DNA of 64,000 nt from Perognathus longimembris pacificus. Lineage: Eukaryota > Chordata > Mammalia > Rodentia > Heteromyidae. The stretch spans positions 74,047,800 to 74,111,799 of the forward strand of contig NC_063164.1 of the NCBI RefSeq assembly GCF_023159225.1. Reading direction: 5' to 3'. A model generated the notes under the pieces. That model had not been told where the DNA came from and did no database searches. It worked only from the letters and a program-made list of their open reading frames with translations. The position numbers and the translations under genes are program-made. This document shows positions 22,187 through 32,630 of the stretch, one piece after another. Each line of letters starts with the position of its first letter. Position 1 is the stretch's first letter.

Positions 22187-25100
22187 TCTCTTTAAATATA
22201 AATGGTTTAAACTCTCCGATAAAGAGGAGCAGACTGGCAGGATGGATCTGCAAACAAAAAGTTGACATCTGCCTCCCACAAGAGACCCACCTTACAGCAA
22301 GAGACAAAAACAGGCTCCGAATGAAAGGATGGAGCAAGATCTACCAAGCAAATGCACCTACCAAAATGGCAGGTGTAGCCATCCTGATCTCAGACAAGCT
22401 GTACTTTTCATTAAAATCAACTCAAAAAGACAAAGAAGGACACTACATATTAATACAAGGAAAAATCCTGAATCAAGACATCACAGTGATAAATGTATAC
22501 TCACCGAACAAAAGAGGCCCTACATATGTCAAGCAAATTCTCACAGAATTACAGAACAAGATAGACGCAAACACAATCATAGTGGGTGACCTTAATACCC
22601 CACTCTCTCCAAGAGACAGATCCAACACCCAGAGGATTAGCAAGGGAGCTGAGGACCTAAGTAACACCATATCCCAAATGGATCTGACAGACCTATACAG
22701 AATCTTCCACCCTACAGAGACTCAATACACCTTCTTTTCAGCAGCCCATGGATCATATTCCAAAATAGACCACGTCATAGCCCACACAAAGAACCTCAGC
22801 AAATACAAAAGTATTGACATCATCCCATGTATTATATCTGATCACAGTGGATTAAAGGTAACCCTCAACAACAAAGGATACCACAGAGGCTATACACACC
22901 CTTGGAGGCTAAACCCCACACTGCTATCCAACACTTGGGCCACAGACCAAATTAAAGATGAAGTCAACGAATTCATAAGCGACAATGACAATGAAAACAC
23001 ATCACGAAGAAACTGATGGGACACAGATAAGGCAGTACTGAGGGGCAAGATCATTGCCCTCAGCACTCACATTAAAAGAATGGATGCAGAGCAGGTGAAT
23101 AACCTCACGATGAAACTAAAACAACGGGAGAAACAAGAAATGACAGAATCTAAAACGTCTAGGAGGGGAGAGATCACAAAGATTAAAGAAGAGATAAATC
23201 TGAATGAAAATAGAAAGACCATTCAACAAATAAATAAGACTAAAAGCTGGTTCTTTGAGAAAATAAACAATATTGACAGACCCCTCGCAAGACTTACAAA
23301 AAAAAAAGAAGAGGAGAGACTCATACTTAAAATCAAGGACTCCACCGGAAAAATTACAACAAGTACACATGATATTCAAACAATCATAAGGAGCTATTTC
23401 CAAAACCTTTACTCCGAAAAAACAATAATTTTACAGAAATGGATCAATTCTTAGAGAAGTATAAACTGCCCAAACTGAACCAAGAAGAAATAAATCAACT
23501 AAAGAAATGAATAACTTACAGTGAGATACAGGAGGTAATCAAGAACCTCTCAACAAAGAAAAGCCCAGGCCCAGATGGATTCACCAATTAATTCTACAAA
23601 ACCTTTAGTGAGGAGCTAATACCAATACTCCTCAAACTCTTCCGCGAAATAGAAACAGAGGGAGAAATCCCAAACTCATTCTATGAAGCCAATATCATAC
23701 TCATTCCCAAACTAGGCAAAGACCCAACAAAAAAAGAACTACACAACAATATCATTAATGAACACAGATGCAAAGCTCCTCAATAAAATATTAGCTAACA
23801 GGATCCAGAAACTGATCAAGAAAATCATACATCATGACCAAGTAGGCTTCATCCCACAGTAACAAGGATGGTTCAACATCCGTAAATCAATCAACGTAAT
23901 TCATCACATAAACAGATCTAAAATTAAGAATTACATTGTTATCTCAGTCGATGCCCAAAAAGCCTTTGACAAAATACAACATCCATACCTATTAAAAGCT
24001 TTGGAGAGAACAGGAATAGATGGAACATTCCTCAAAACAATAAAAGCCATATACAACAGACCAACTGCTAATATATTAAATGGAGAGAAACTTAAATCAT
24101 TCCCCCTAAACTCAGGAACAAGACAAGGATGCCCACATTCCCCACTTCTTTTCAACATAGTGCTGGAATCCCTAGCCATAGCAATAAGGCAAGAGGAGGA
24201 CATCAAAGGGATCCACATCAGCAAGGAAGAAATCAAGTTATCCCTATTCGCAGATGACATGATCTTATATCTGAAGGACCCAAAAAACTCAGTCCCCAAA
24301 CTCCTACACCTAATAAACCAATTTGGCAAAGTAGCAGGATACAAAATCAATCCACAAAAGTCAGCAGCTTTTCTGCACACCAGCAATATACAGACAGAAA
24401 AGGAAATTATGGAAACAATTCCATTTACAGTAGCCAAAAAAAGAATAAAGTACCTAGGGATCAACTTAACCAAGGACGTGACGGACCTATTTAATGAAAA
24501 CTACAAAATCTAATAAGGGAAATCAAAGAACACTCAAGGAGAATGAAAGACCTCCCATGCTCATGGGTAGGCAGAATCAATATAGTGAAAATGGCCATAT
24601 TGCCAAAATTGTTATACAAATTCAATGCAATACCTATCAAAATCCCAGCCACATTCTTCACTGAAATAGAGAAACCAATCCATAAATGCATATGGAACAG
24701 CAAAAAACCTAGAATAGCCAAAGCAATTCTAGGCAAAAAAAGCAGTGCAGGAGGTATCACAATACCAGTTTTCAAGCTCTACTACAAGGCCAGCATAACA
24801 AAAACAGCATGGTATTGGTATAAAAACAGATCGGAAGACCAATAGATTAGAATTGAAGACCCAGAAATAAAACCGCACTCTTACAGCCAACTGATATTTG
24901 ACAAAGGAGCTAAAGACATACAATGGAATAAACATAGCCTCTTCAACTACTGGTGCTGGGAGTACTGGCAGCCATATGCAGAAAACTGAAAGTAGACCCA
25001 AGCCTATCACCATGCACCAAAATCAACTCAAAATGGATCAAGGACCTCAATATCAGACCTGAATCCGTGAAATTACTGAAAGACAGAGTAGGAAAGATAC

Positions 25101-25938
25101 TAGAACTTATAGGCACAGGAAGGAACTTCCTGAATATAGTCCCAGGGTCACAACAAATAGGGGAAAGACTCGACAAATGGGACAACTACAAATTAAAAAG
25201 TTTCTGCACAGCTAAGGACATAGCCAATGAACGATATGGGAAAGGATATTTACCAGCACAGCAACAGACAAAGGCCTGATATCTGTCATCTACAGAGAAC
25301 TCAAAAAACTAAGCCCCTCCAAGCCCAATAAACCTATTAGGAAATGGGCAAAGGAGCTAAAGAGAGACTTCACAAGAGAAGATATAAAAATGGCAAAGAA
25401 ACACCCTGCTAGTAAAGGAAATGCAAATAAAAACAACCCTGAGATACCACCTCACCCCAGTTAGAATGGCCTATACTCTGAACTCAGGCAACAACAAATG
25501 CTGGAGGGGGTTCGGGGAAAGAGAAACCCTTCTCCATTGTTGGTGGGAGTGCAAATTAGTACAACCACATTGGAGAACAGTATGGAGGTTTCTCAAAAGC
25601 TCAATATAGACCTACCCTATGACCCAGCCATACCACTTCTAGGCATCTATCCTGAACAGCAAACCCCAGGATATCAAAAAGACATTTGTACTTCCATGTT
25701 TATCATGGCACAATTCACAATAGCCAAAATATGGAAACAACCCAGATGCCCCTCCACAGACGAATGGATCCAAAAAATCTGGTACTTATACACGATGGAA
25801 TACTACATAGCGATTAGGAATGGTGAAATATTGTTATTCGCAGGGAAATGGTCAGAACTCGAACAAATAATGTTGAGCAAGACAAGCCTAGAACACAGAA
25901 AACAAAGGGGCATGATCTCCCTGATATATGACTGTTAA
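22183..25938 (+). pseudogene. L1 ORF2 (endonuclease/reverse transcriptase), multiply broken
   Basis: In active L1s ORF2 nicks the target DNA and reverse-transcribes L1 RNA. The endonuclease region (22183 to about 22880) looks well kept: 'SLNINGLN', 'QETH', 'VGDLNTP', 'SKIDH' and 'SDHSGL' carry the expected catalytic and DNA-contact residues. No ATG is seen at the ORF2 start; the open frame begins at a TTG that overlaps the ORF1 stop. An in-frame TGA occurs at 23014-23016, then a frameshift near 23440, further stops near 23508 and 23588, a small lesion near 23750 and a TAA at 23860-23862. The RT core survives in pieces (24001-24513), with FADD at 24247-24258. More frame changes follow at about 24513, 24850-24950, 25280-25420 and 25500. 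The Cys-rich C-terminus ('[15 protein letters not shown]') is at about 25525-25580 and the terminal stop at 25936-25938. Confidence 0.95.
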
Positions 25939-26430
25939 CAAAGGGAGACGGAGAGACAATAGAGACCAAGTCTGTGAAACCAAAAACTGCTTGTCAAATA
26001 GTATTCCCCACAGGATTGGGGCAGCTACCCAACAGTATGTAACTAAAACCAAACAATTACTCAACATATAAAGGTCAAAAATTGACCTATCAGGGGGAAT
26101 ACAATAGCTCAAAAGCTATGTATGTACGTTCATATAAGACTACTGTCGACATATGGTCTAATATCGACATTACATTTAAAGCCCTAGGCAAACTTTCTTG
26201 GGCGTGGCCACATGGCTACTGTATATGTTCTTGATACATTGTGTATTGTATATATGTCTACCTGACCTAGAGAAGAGATAGAAAAACAGGGCATAAGATA
26301 TCACAAGAAATGTACACACTGCCCTACTATGTAACTGTACCCTTTTTGCACAACACCTTGTCAAAAAGTTTGTGTTCAATAAATAAATAAATAAATAAAT
26401 AAAATAAAAATGTATGCCCCCCCCCGAAAA
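25939..26430 (+). promoter_or_regulatory. Inner L1 3' UTR, polyadenylation signal and tail
   Basis: The 3' UTR does not resemble the other L1 3' ends in this window: no long G-rich tract and a different terminal block ('cacaacaccttgtcaaaaag'). AATAAA at 26378-26383 opens an AAAT-repeat tail to about 26410. 'tgtatg', a C run and 'gaaaa' then precede the TSD. Confidence 0.85.
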
Positions 26431-26447
26431 AATAATAGAAACTACAG
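26431..26447 (+). repeat. TSD of the inner L1, right copy
   Basis: An exact 17-bp match to 19566-19582. The outer L1 sequence resumes immediately afterwards. Confidence 0.95.
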
Positions 26448-26638
26448 ATTCACATTGCATGTTGAAAGTAATTACAGCAGTGGTATAACTGTAGTTTCCA
26501 TAACATGGAGTTCATTTCACTTAGCATCATCTTATGTGTTCATAAGGGTATAGCTGTTGAGCTCTTGTGATCCTCTGCTGTGACTAGCCTAAACCTGTGC
26601 TAATTATTCCCTATGAGGGAGACCATAGAGTCCATGTT

Positions 26639-26651
26639 TTCAAGAAACAAT
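26639..26651 (+). repeat. TSD of the outer L1, right copy
   Basis: An exact match to 18972-18984, adjoining the 5'-truncated end of the outer L1. Confidence 0.9.
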
Positions 26652-27509
26652 CTAAATGACTGCATTAGAGGGAGGGTAAATTTAAGCTATCTTCAAATTA
26701 TCTACAGTTTTATTTTTGCTTGGCATCTCTAAAGATTGAAATCTGAAACAGATAAATTGTTTGGACTCTCTCTTTTTTAAAATCATTCTTTACAGTGTGC
26801 ACTCGAATAGATGTAATGCCATAAAAGGAGTAACAAAGAAAGGACCTCCACTGCTAATAAATACAGTAAATCTATAAGCAACTGGGAGACTTTTCTGAAA
26901 CAGTTCCTTGCAATTAACTCAGTTAATCTTAGAGTCAGTTGGACTTGGAGAAAAGAAGAATCCCAAGAATGAAGGGGCTCTCTATTGCAAATAAAAGTCT
27001 TGACTAGGTTTTCTGAAAGTTCACATTGAATCTCAAGCTCATTGTTAAGCTTGGAGGGTCAGAGATTCAAGAGGAGAGGAGTGATTATGAGGTCCAAGCC
27101 ATATGTAGCTTGTCACTCTTGTCCTGATATGTTAGGCATTTCCTTTCCATCTCCATAAAATTCCAAAGAGCTTAAAATATTTTAAATGGCAGCAAAATTT
27201 AGTTTGCCTTTGAGTTGAAACAAACAAAGGAACACAGAGAACTAAAAAGGAGGTGCCTTGAAAAATCTATTAACTAGTTGTATATATACAATATAGATAT
27301 TCATTAGCATGTAAAACAGAGAGAATCAAGAAGACATCTAGTTTTACAAGTTGTACAAAATTAGATATACATATAATAATCCAAACCAGTTTTAGTCCTG
27401 AAGAGAGACATCTGAGACAGTTATATTTCTATTTAAACCACCTTTCTGGTATAATATGGTGACCTTAGCACTGTTTACTGTACTAGTTCATGTGTGAGTA
27501 TGTGAGTGT
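26652..27509. other. Unannotated sequence
   Basis: No gene or repeat was recognised. Confidence 0.4.
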
Positions 27510-27510
27510 A

Positions 27511-27547
<37 letters not shown>
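27510..27547 (+). repeat. (GT)n microsatellite
   Basis: A GT run preceded by a degenerate GTGA/GTAT stretch from about 27490. Confidence 0.95.
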
Positions 27548-27548
<1 letters not shown>

Positions 27549-27898
27549 ACAGAGGAATAACGAGCATAAAATGCTTATATACATCATTTGAACATATTTT
27601 CCTATTCAGTATCTTTTCAACTCTTGTACAACACTGAACAAAAATTAAATAAAGCTATCATTTGCTACTAAAAGAGCCTGTTAATCCATTACATTCTTTC
27701 TATTCTGTCTAAGCAATGTTAATGTTCTAAAAGTGACACATAATACCTTAATTATTTGTATATATTCAAAAATTTTTTAATTTTTCAATGAGCAAGAAGT
27801 CCATGGCAATGTAACATTAAATTAATACTGCATTCTGCTGATTTTAATCTTATTTTTCTCCATGTTGTATGTTGTATTTCTGTACATTCTGAACTGTT
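27548..27898. other. Unannotated sequence
   Basis: No gene or repeat was recognised. Confidence 0.4.
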
Positions 27899-28590
27899 GC
27901 ATGGAACCAACTCAGATACCCCTTGGTAGACAAGTGGATCAGGGAAATGTGGTACATATAAACAATGGAAGTCTATGCCTTTATCAGAAAGAACAACACT
28001 GCCCCATTCATAAGGAAATGGAAAAAATTATACTAAATGAAGTGAGCCAGACCCAAAGAAACAGGGACTCTATGGCTTCCTTCATAAGAAATAATTAGTA
28101 CATGTTTAGGTTAGTCATAGCAGAAGATCACAAGAGCCCAATATCTATGCCCGTATGAACACATAAGATGATGCTAAGCAAAATAAACTCCACATTGGAA
28201 ACAAGTGGTATATCATTGTTGTCATTATTTTCAACATGCCATGTGAAACTATACCCTTTTTTCCCCTTTTTTTTCCCTCTCGTTTCCCTTCCTGTAATTT
28301 TACCCCTGATAACCCTGTATCTGATCTTAGTACCCTGGATACTGTACATACATGCGTTAGAACTAGAGAAGGGAAAGGGAATACCAAAATAGAGAGACAA
28401 AGGATAAAAAGAAAAAACATTCCAAAAGCAATACTTACCACACAATTTGGTATAAAGCAACTGTACAACTCATGGGGAGGAGAGGGAAAGGTGGAGGACA
28501 AATAAGGGAGGATGTAACAAGTTGAATACAAAATGTACTCATGGCCTTACATATGAAACTGTAACTCTTGTGAACTTCACTTTGACAAAA
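27899..28590 (+). mobile_element. L1 3' end: ORF2 C-terminus plus 3' UTR, sense
   Basis: The open frame 27862-28098 ends in recognisable L1 ORF2 C-terminal sequence ('LYQKEQHCPIHKEMEKIILNE', 'VSQTQRNRDSMASF'). This is followed by the common 3' UTR class with its G-rich tract (about 28470-28515) and 'catatgaaactgtaactct'. 5'-truncated at about 27899. The frames at 28128-28531 on either strand are shadows of this element. Confidence 0.88.
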
Positions 28591-28948
28591 AGGAGGGGAA
28601 AAAAAGAAACTTCAAATACAGTAAATATTATTCAGATTTCCAGAAAAGAAATACAGTTGTTATTAATAAAAATACTAATATAATTAGTTCCTGAAATAAT
28701 AACAGTCATAGCATTTTTATTCTGGCTAGCTGGGGAAATAATCTGAAAGTATTAAGACCTAACCAAACCAAGCAGATCTGAGACACAGTACCCAAATATT
28801 TTCCTCCAGAAGACATGGTTTTGGATTGACTGGGGCACACCTGGACTTAGCCTTAAGGTCTGGGGTCCATTTCCAGGCCAAAGCCCAAGTTTCCAGTTCA
28901 GGGCTTCCAGATTCCATTAAGATTTCCTATGAATCAAGCAGGGCTAAT
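28591..28948. other. Unannotated sequence
   Basis: No gene or repeat was recognised. Confidence 0.4.
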
Positions 28949-29016
28949 TCAGTCTTGAACAATCAATCACTCCCACTCCATTTTGTGAGTGGGAGTGATT
29001 GATGGTTCTTCACTGG
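28949..29016. repeat. Inverted repeat with a perfect 17-bp stem
   Basis: 'atcaatcactcccactc' (28962-28978) and 'gagtgggagtgattgat' (28987-29003) are exact reverse complements separated by 8 nt. Beyond one mismatch, four more base pairs form (28957-28960 with 29005-29008). After a 3x3 internal loop about five more follow. The total is a ~68-nt imperfect hairpin. It could be a small hairpin RNA gene, a remnant of a palindromic DNA transposon, or a chance/repair product. Confidence 0.8.
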
Positions 29017-30177
29017 TCATGGCTGACCTAGGCGTAGGAAGCAGACCTGAGCGAGATGCCTCCTGTATGAGTGGCTTATTTAGAATCAGTCAACCTTAAG
29101 GAAATCTCCTGTGTATTTCTGCTTCCTCCGTATGATAGACACACATCCTTCTATCTTTTGAATTTTTTTTATTCTCTGTATCCTCTCATTCTCACAATGC
29201 AGATGTACCTGGTCCTTGGACTCATTTTCATAGTCCTTAGATTAGTTAGACATCCTTCCTGTTCAATTTGTCTTCACTTTTTAAAATATATTTTCTGTCA
29301 CATTAACCCTTTTCTCTTTTCAAGAGACTTGGATGTATGCAAGTGGAATTACTATTTCTTGATTCCTTGGAAAAGAAATGTAATTTGAGCTTTCCTTGTC
29401 CTCTTCAAGGCATTTTTCTTGCAAGCCAATCAGGCAGGGGTGCTGCATGATTTGGAGAATTACTATGTTGTGCTTGAAGTTGTTTGCAACTGACAGTCCC
29501 TCAACCCCTATACACCCATTCTTGAGAATATTTTATATTGCATTTTAGAAAACAATGTGCCATTTTTTAGATGTTATCAATATTGCTCTTTAGCCAGAGC
29601 TGCCACTGCAGTTGCTGGGAATTCCTCCTAAGGTGCTTCCTCTCCTCCTGCTACTCCCTGTGCACCATTAGCCCTCTGCTACCTTCACAGATAACATTTT
29701 CAGAGGGAGGCTAATAATCGGTGCTCTTTTCAGGATTGTCATTTTCTTCCATAATCATGGAAGTTTTCAAAACTCTTCTGAAAAACACAATGATTAAAGA
29801 AATTGCAAAAGCTCACCAATATAAGGCAGAACCAAAAGCAGTTCCTTTCATCATTTTGGTGAAGAGAACAAAGAGGGGCCTATTCTTTCCTGTCTCCAAG
29901 TAATCCTATGATTTTAAAGAGCAATTACCACATGCACTTAGAAAATTACTGATGAGTTTCTATTAAAGGAGAAATAACAATTTCAAAGATAACTTGGAGA
30001 AAGTTTGCTCATCTTGCCCATGGTAATACAAATGAATGGACAAACGTTGTTCAATACAGAAAATATACAATTTGTTCACTCAGTGAAATAAATGGATTCT
30101 ATACTTGCAAGGTATTGTGATAAGAAAATGTTATAAAGTATAAAAAACAAACTCACACATACGAACAGAAAGATAAA
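29017..30177. other. Unannotated sequence
   Basis: No gene was recognised. Frames of up to 105 codons (29071-29388) have no motifs or supporting signals. Confidence 0.45.
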
Positions 30178-30285
30178 TGATCGATCGATAGATAGTCAGA
30201 TCGATAGATACATAGATGGAGTCCTTAAATGAGTGCATATGTGTTCTCTTTCTCTCTCTCTCGCTTTGTGTATGTGTGTGTGTGT

Positions 30286-30319
<34 letters not shown>

Positions 30320-30326
30320 CAGAGAG
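30178..30326 (+). repeat. GATC/GATA, CT, TG and GA microsatellite cluster
   Basis: Degenerate GATA/GATC units at 30178-30216, CT-rich at 30247-30263, TG at about 30266-30285, then GA and GACA units to 30326. Confidence 0.9.
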
Positions 30327-31960
30327 ATGGAATTCTAAAGAGCTCAATATTTTGATAATTTGTTCGAGGAAAACAGGAGACCAGATTCTTCTCCTTCATT
30401 TAGTTGATGCAATTTAAGGAGGAAAATATTTTTGAAGGACTTCTGGAGTTTTCTAGTATTTATATGAATCTCAATATAAAAGCTTTCTTCATTATTTTAC
30501 ACATTTTTTTGTCTTAACCAATTTCATGTCTAGAGAACTTCAAAAGGCAGTAAATAACAAAATAACATCTTTATAAAATGTAGATAAAAGATCCATGCCA
30601 TATTTGGGTTTGGCAATATTTTCAATAAGGATTGCTCAGCCTAGCGGACACCTCATGCTTAGAGTTGTAGGACAGAATGAACAAACAGTGTGGCCAGAGG
30701 GACCATATGCTTTTTGGCAAGGGTAGCACATTGTCTTTACTCCTTGGCTCAGGAAACAGGAACACATTTCTTACTCTGTTTGGACAAAACATGAAAATAC
30801 TTATCCCAATAGAACCATTATTGGAAAGAAGGTACACTTAGATATTGAGAGATAAAGCAGACAGCTCATCATGAGCTGCCATTCTTCCATTCTCTTCCAT
30901 TGCCATTCTCTCTCAAGGACCAGTCCACTGTCACTGAAGCAAGTGCTGGTTAAGCCACTGCTCCATCACAAAAATGGATGTCTTTGCTAACAGCTATGTT
31001 GCCACTCTGAGACCAAAAAAAAGATTCACCCTCTGGCCAGGAGAAGAGAAAAACATAAAGAGAGTAGAAAAGAAGATTTCAAGCTTCCCCTTCTAAAGAC
31101 TATGTGCTTATTTTCCTTTCAGAAAGGAAAGAACATCATTGCTACTTTTCTTATTGAGCAATAAAACTAAACTTTTTTTCAATTACAGTCAATAAAGCTA
31201 CATGTGGCTCAGAGCACAGGCAATATCATGGTCCTTAATTTAACAAAAATAAAGGAATTATTTGGCTGCTTTTTATTATTAATATCTATATATCAGAATG
31301 TATATATTAATGTTATTTGATAAGATTATTGTTAGCAAAGTATATGCCAAAGAGATATGATTGCTTTAACTCTAAGGATAGGCAGATGCATATCAAATGT
31401 ATATAAACATTTGAAAACAGATAAGAAAATATTGGCCTTGCTTCAAACGAGATGGAAGCAAAGATAAGCACAAATTATTTATCAGAAATGGAGTGGAAAA
31501 AGCTCATGGCCAGGTATGCAGAACCTCCAGGGCCTGCGGCAAATGCAAGCAAATGAACAGTAAAATTTTAGGTGCACATTATTGAAATGCTGCTGTGCTT
31601 GGTTAAATAAACAACTAATAAAAATATATGAGAGTTTAAAAGGTAAAGATGTTTTCAATGATTACCTACAACTACAGGGCAGTCGAGCAAATTTGAAGTT
31701 GCTCCCAGAAAAGCTTATCTTTCATCAGGGAAAACCTGTTTTTAAACAATCTCTCTTTTCAGTGTTATTGGCTTTAAATCAGGATAGCAGTCCTCTTTTT
31801 TAGGCTTGAGCATGGGAACAGTTTCTGTACACTATGTTGCTGACTATCTGAAAAACAAATACCTTTAAAATTCATCAGGACACAGGTTTACTCTTGGTAA
31901 GATCTATAGTTCATGAAATATTGCTAAACTATGTTTTGGTGTTATACCCAAAAATAAGTG
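30327..31960. other. Unannotated sequence
   Basis: About 1.6 kb with no recognised gene or repeat. The 73-codon frame at 31582-31803 has no motif. Confidence 0.45.
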
Positions 31961-31967
31961 ATTTCTT

Positions 31968-32032
<65 letters not shown>

Positions 32033-32231
32033 CAGTTCTGGGCCTTGGACTCAGGGCCTGAGCACTGTCCCTGGCTTCTTTTTGCTCAACTCTAGCACTC
32101 TGCCACTTGAGCCACAGCACCACTTCTGGCCATTTTCTATATATGTGGTGCTGGGGAATCAAACCCAGGGCTTCATGTATACGAAGCCAGCGCTCTTGCC
32201 ACTAGGCCATATTCCCAGCCCCCCCCCCCCC
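31961..32231 (-). mobile_element. IDL-Geo SINE, antisense, with very long A tail
   Basis: The tail appears as a T/C-rich lead and 49 consecutive T (31982-32030). The antisense Geo and ID monomers follow, and the 5' end runs into a C-rich stretch. TSD 'aaataagtg' at 31952-31960 and 32232-32240. Confidence 0.95.
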
Positions 32232-32274
32232 AAATAAGTGTAACTTTCATTAAAACATGTGTCTTATGGATGCA

Positions 32275-32276
32275 CA

Positions 32277-32311
<35 letters not shown>
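32275..32311 (+). repeat. (CA)n microsatellite
   Basis: A CA run with one imperfect unit at its start. Confidence 0.95.
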
Positions 32312-32313
<2 letters not shown>

Positions 32314-32439
32314 GTAGTTATATTTTTGGTAATTTTAAAGTTTAAGTATTGTAAAACAGGAATGATTCTTTATTCCTGGATTTCAGCCTTGGTCATTTGA
32401 TTTCCTTTCACCAAAAGAAACTAGGTAGAAAGAAAAGCC

Positions 32440-32630
32440 TGTCAATGCAGCAGTGATACTCACAAGAGAACATGTTGGAAATTAACTGTACAATTCTGGC
32501 AGGGGGGGTTGGTGGATGTTAGACGGAGGGAAGGTTGGAGAAAAATGAGGGGGGTAACAAATATGACAAGAAATATACTCACTACCTTACATCACCTTGA
32601 CAATAAAATTAAATTAAAAAATAACATATG
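32440..32630 (+). mobile_element. L1 3' terminus, heavily 5'-truncated
   Basis: A G-rich tract (about 32498-32555), then 'acaagaaatatactcact', 'caccttgacaataaaa' and an A-rich tail. This is the last ~190 bp of the common 3' UTR class. Confidence 0.75.

Larger units (their letters stand above)
19583..26430 (+). mobile_element. Inner L1 retrotransposon, 6.85 kb, near full structure, inactive
   Basis: A sense-strand L1 flanked by a perfect 17-bp TSD, 'aataatagaaactacag', at 19566-19582 and 26431-26447, which splits the outer L1 exactly at that word. Order: about 300 bp of atypical 5' sequence (to about 19889), a GC-rich 5' UTR to 21050, ORF1 21051-22186, ORF2 from about 22183 to 25938, 3' UTR 25939-26377, AATAAA at 26378-26383, an AAAT-repeat tail, then a short C-rich extension and A4. 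Both ORFs carry stops and frameshifts, so it cannot encode working L1 proteins. The perfect TSD indicates it is younger than its host element. Confidence 0.95.
18985..26638 (-). mobile_element. Outer antisense L1 3' fragment hosting two later insertions
   Basis: Its own sequence is at 19215-19582 (antisense 3' UTR end: T tail, 'atgtacagagaggttacag', C-rich tract, block to 'aataatagaaactacag') and continues at 26431-26638 ('cataacatggagttcattt' to 'agagtccatg'). The whole unit is flanked by a perfect 13-bp TSD, 'ttcaagaaacaat', at 18972-18984 and 26639-26651. An IDL-Geo sits in its tail and a 6.85-kb sense L1 in its 3' UTR. Without those it would be a 5'-truncated copy of about 590 bp, and it is the oldest layer of the nest. 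Confidence 0.93.
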
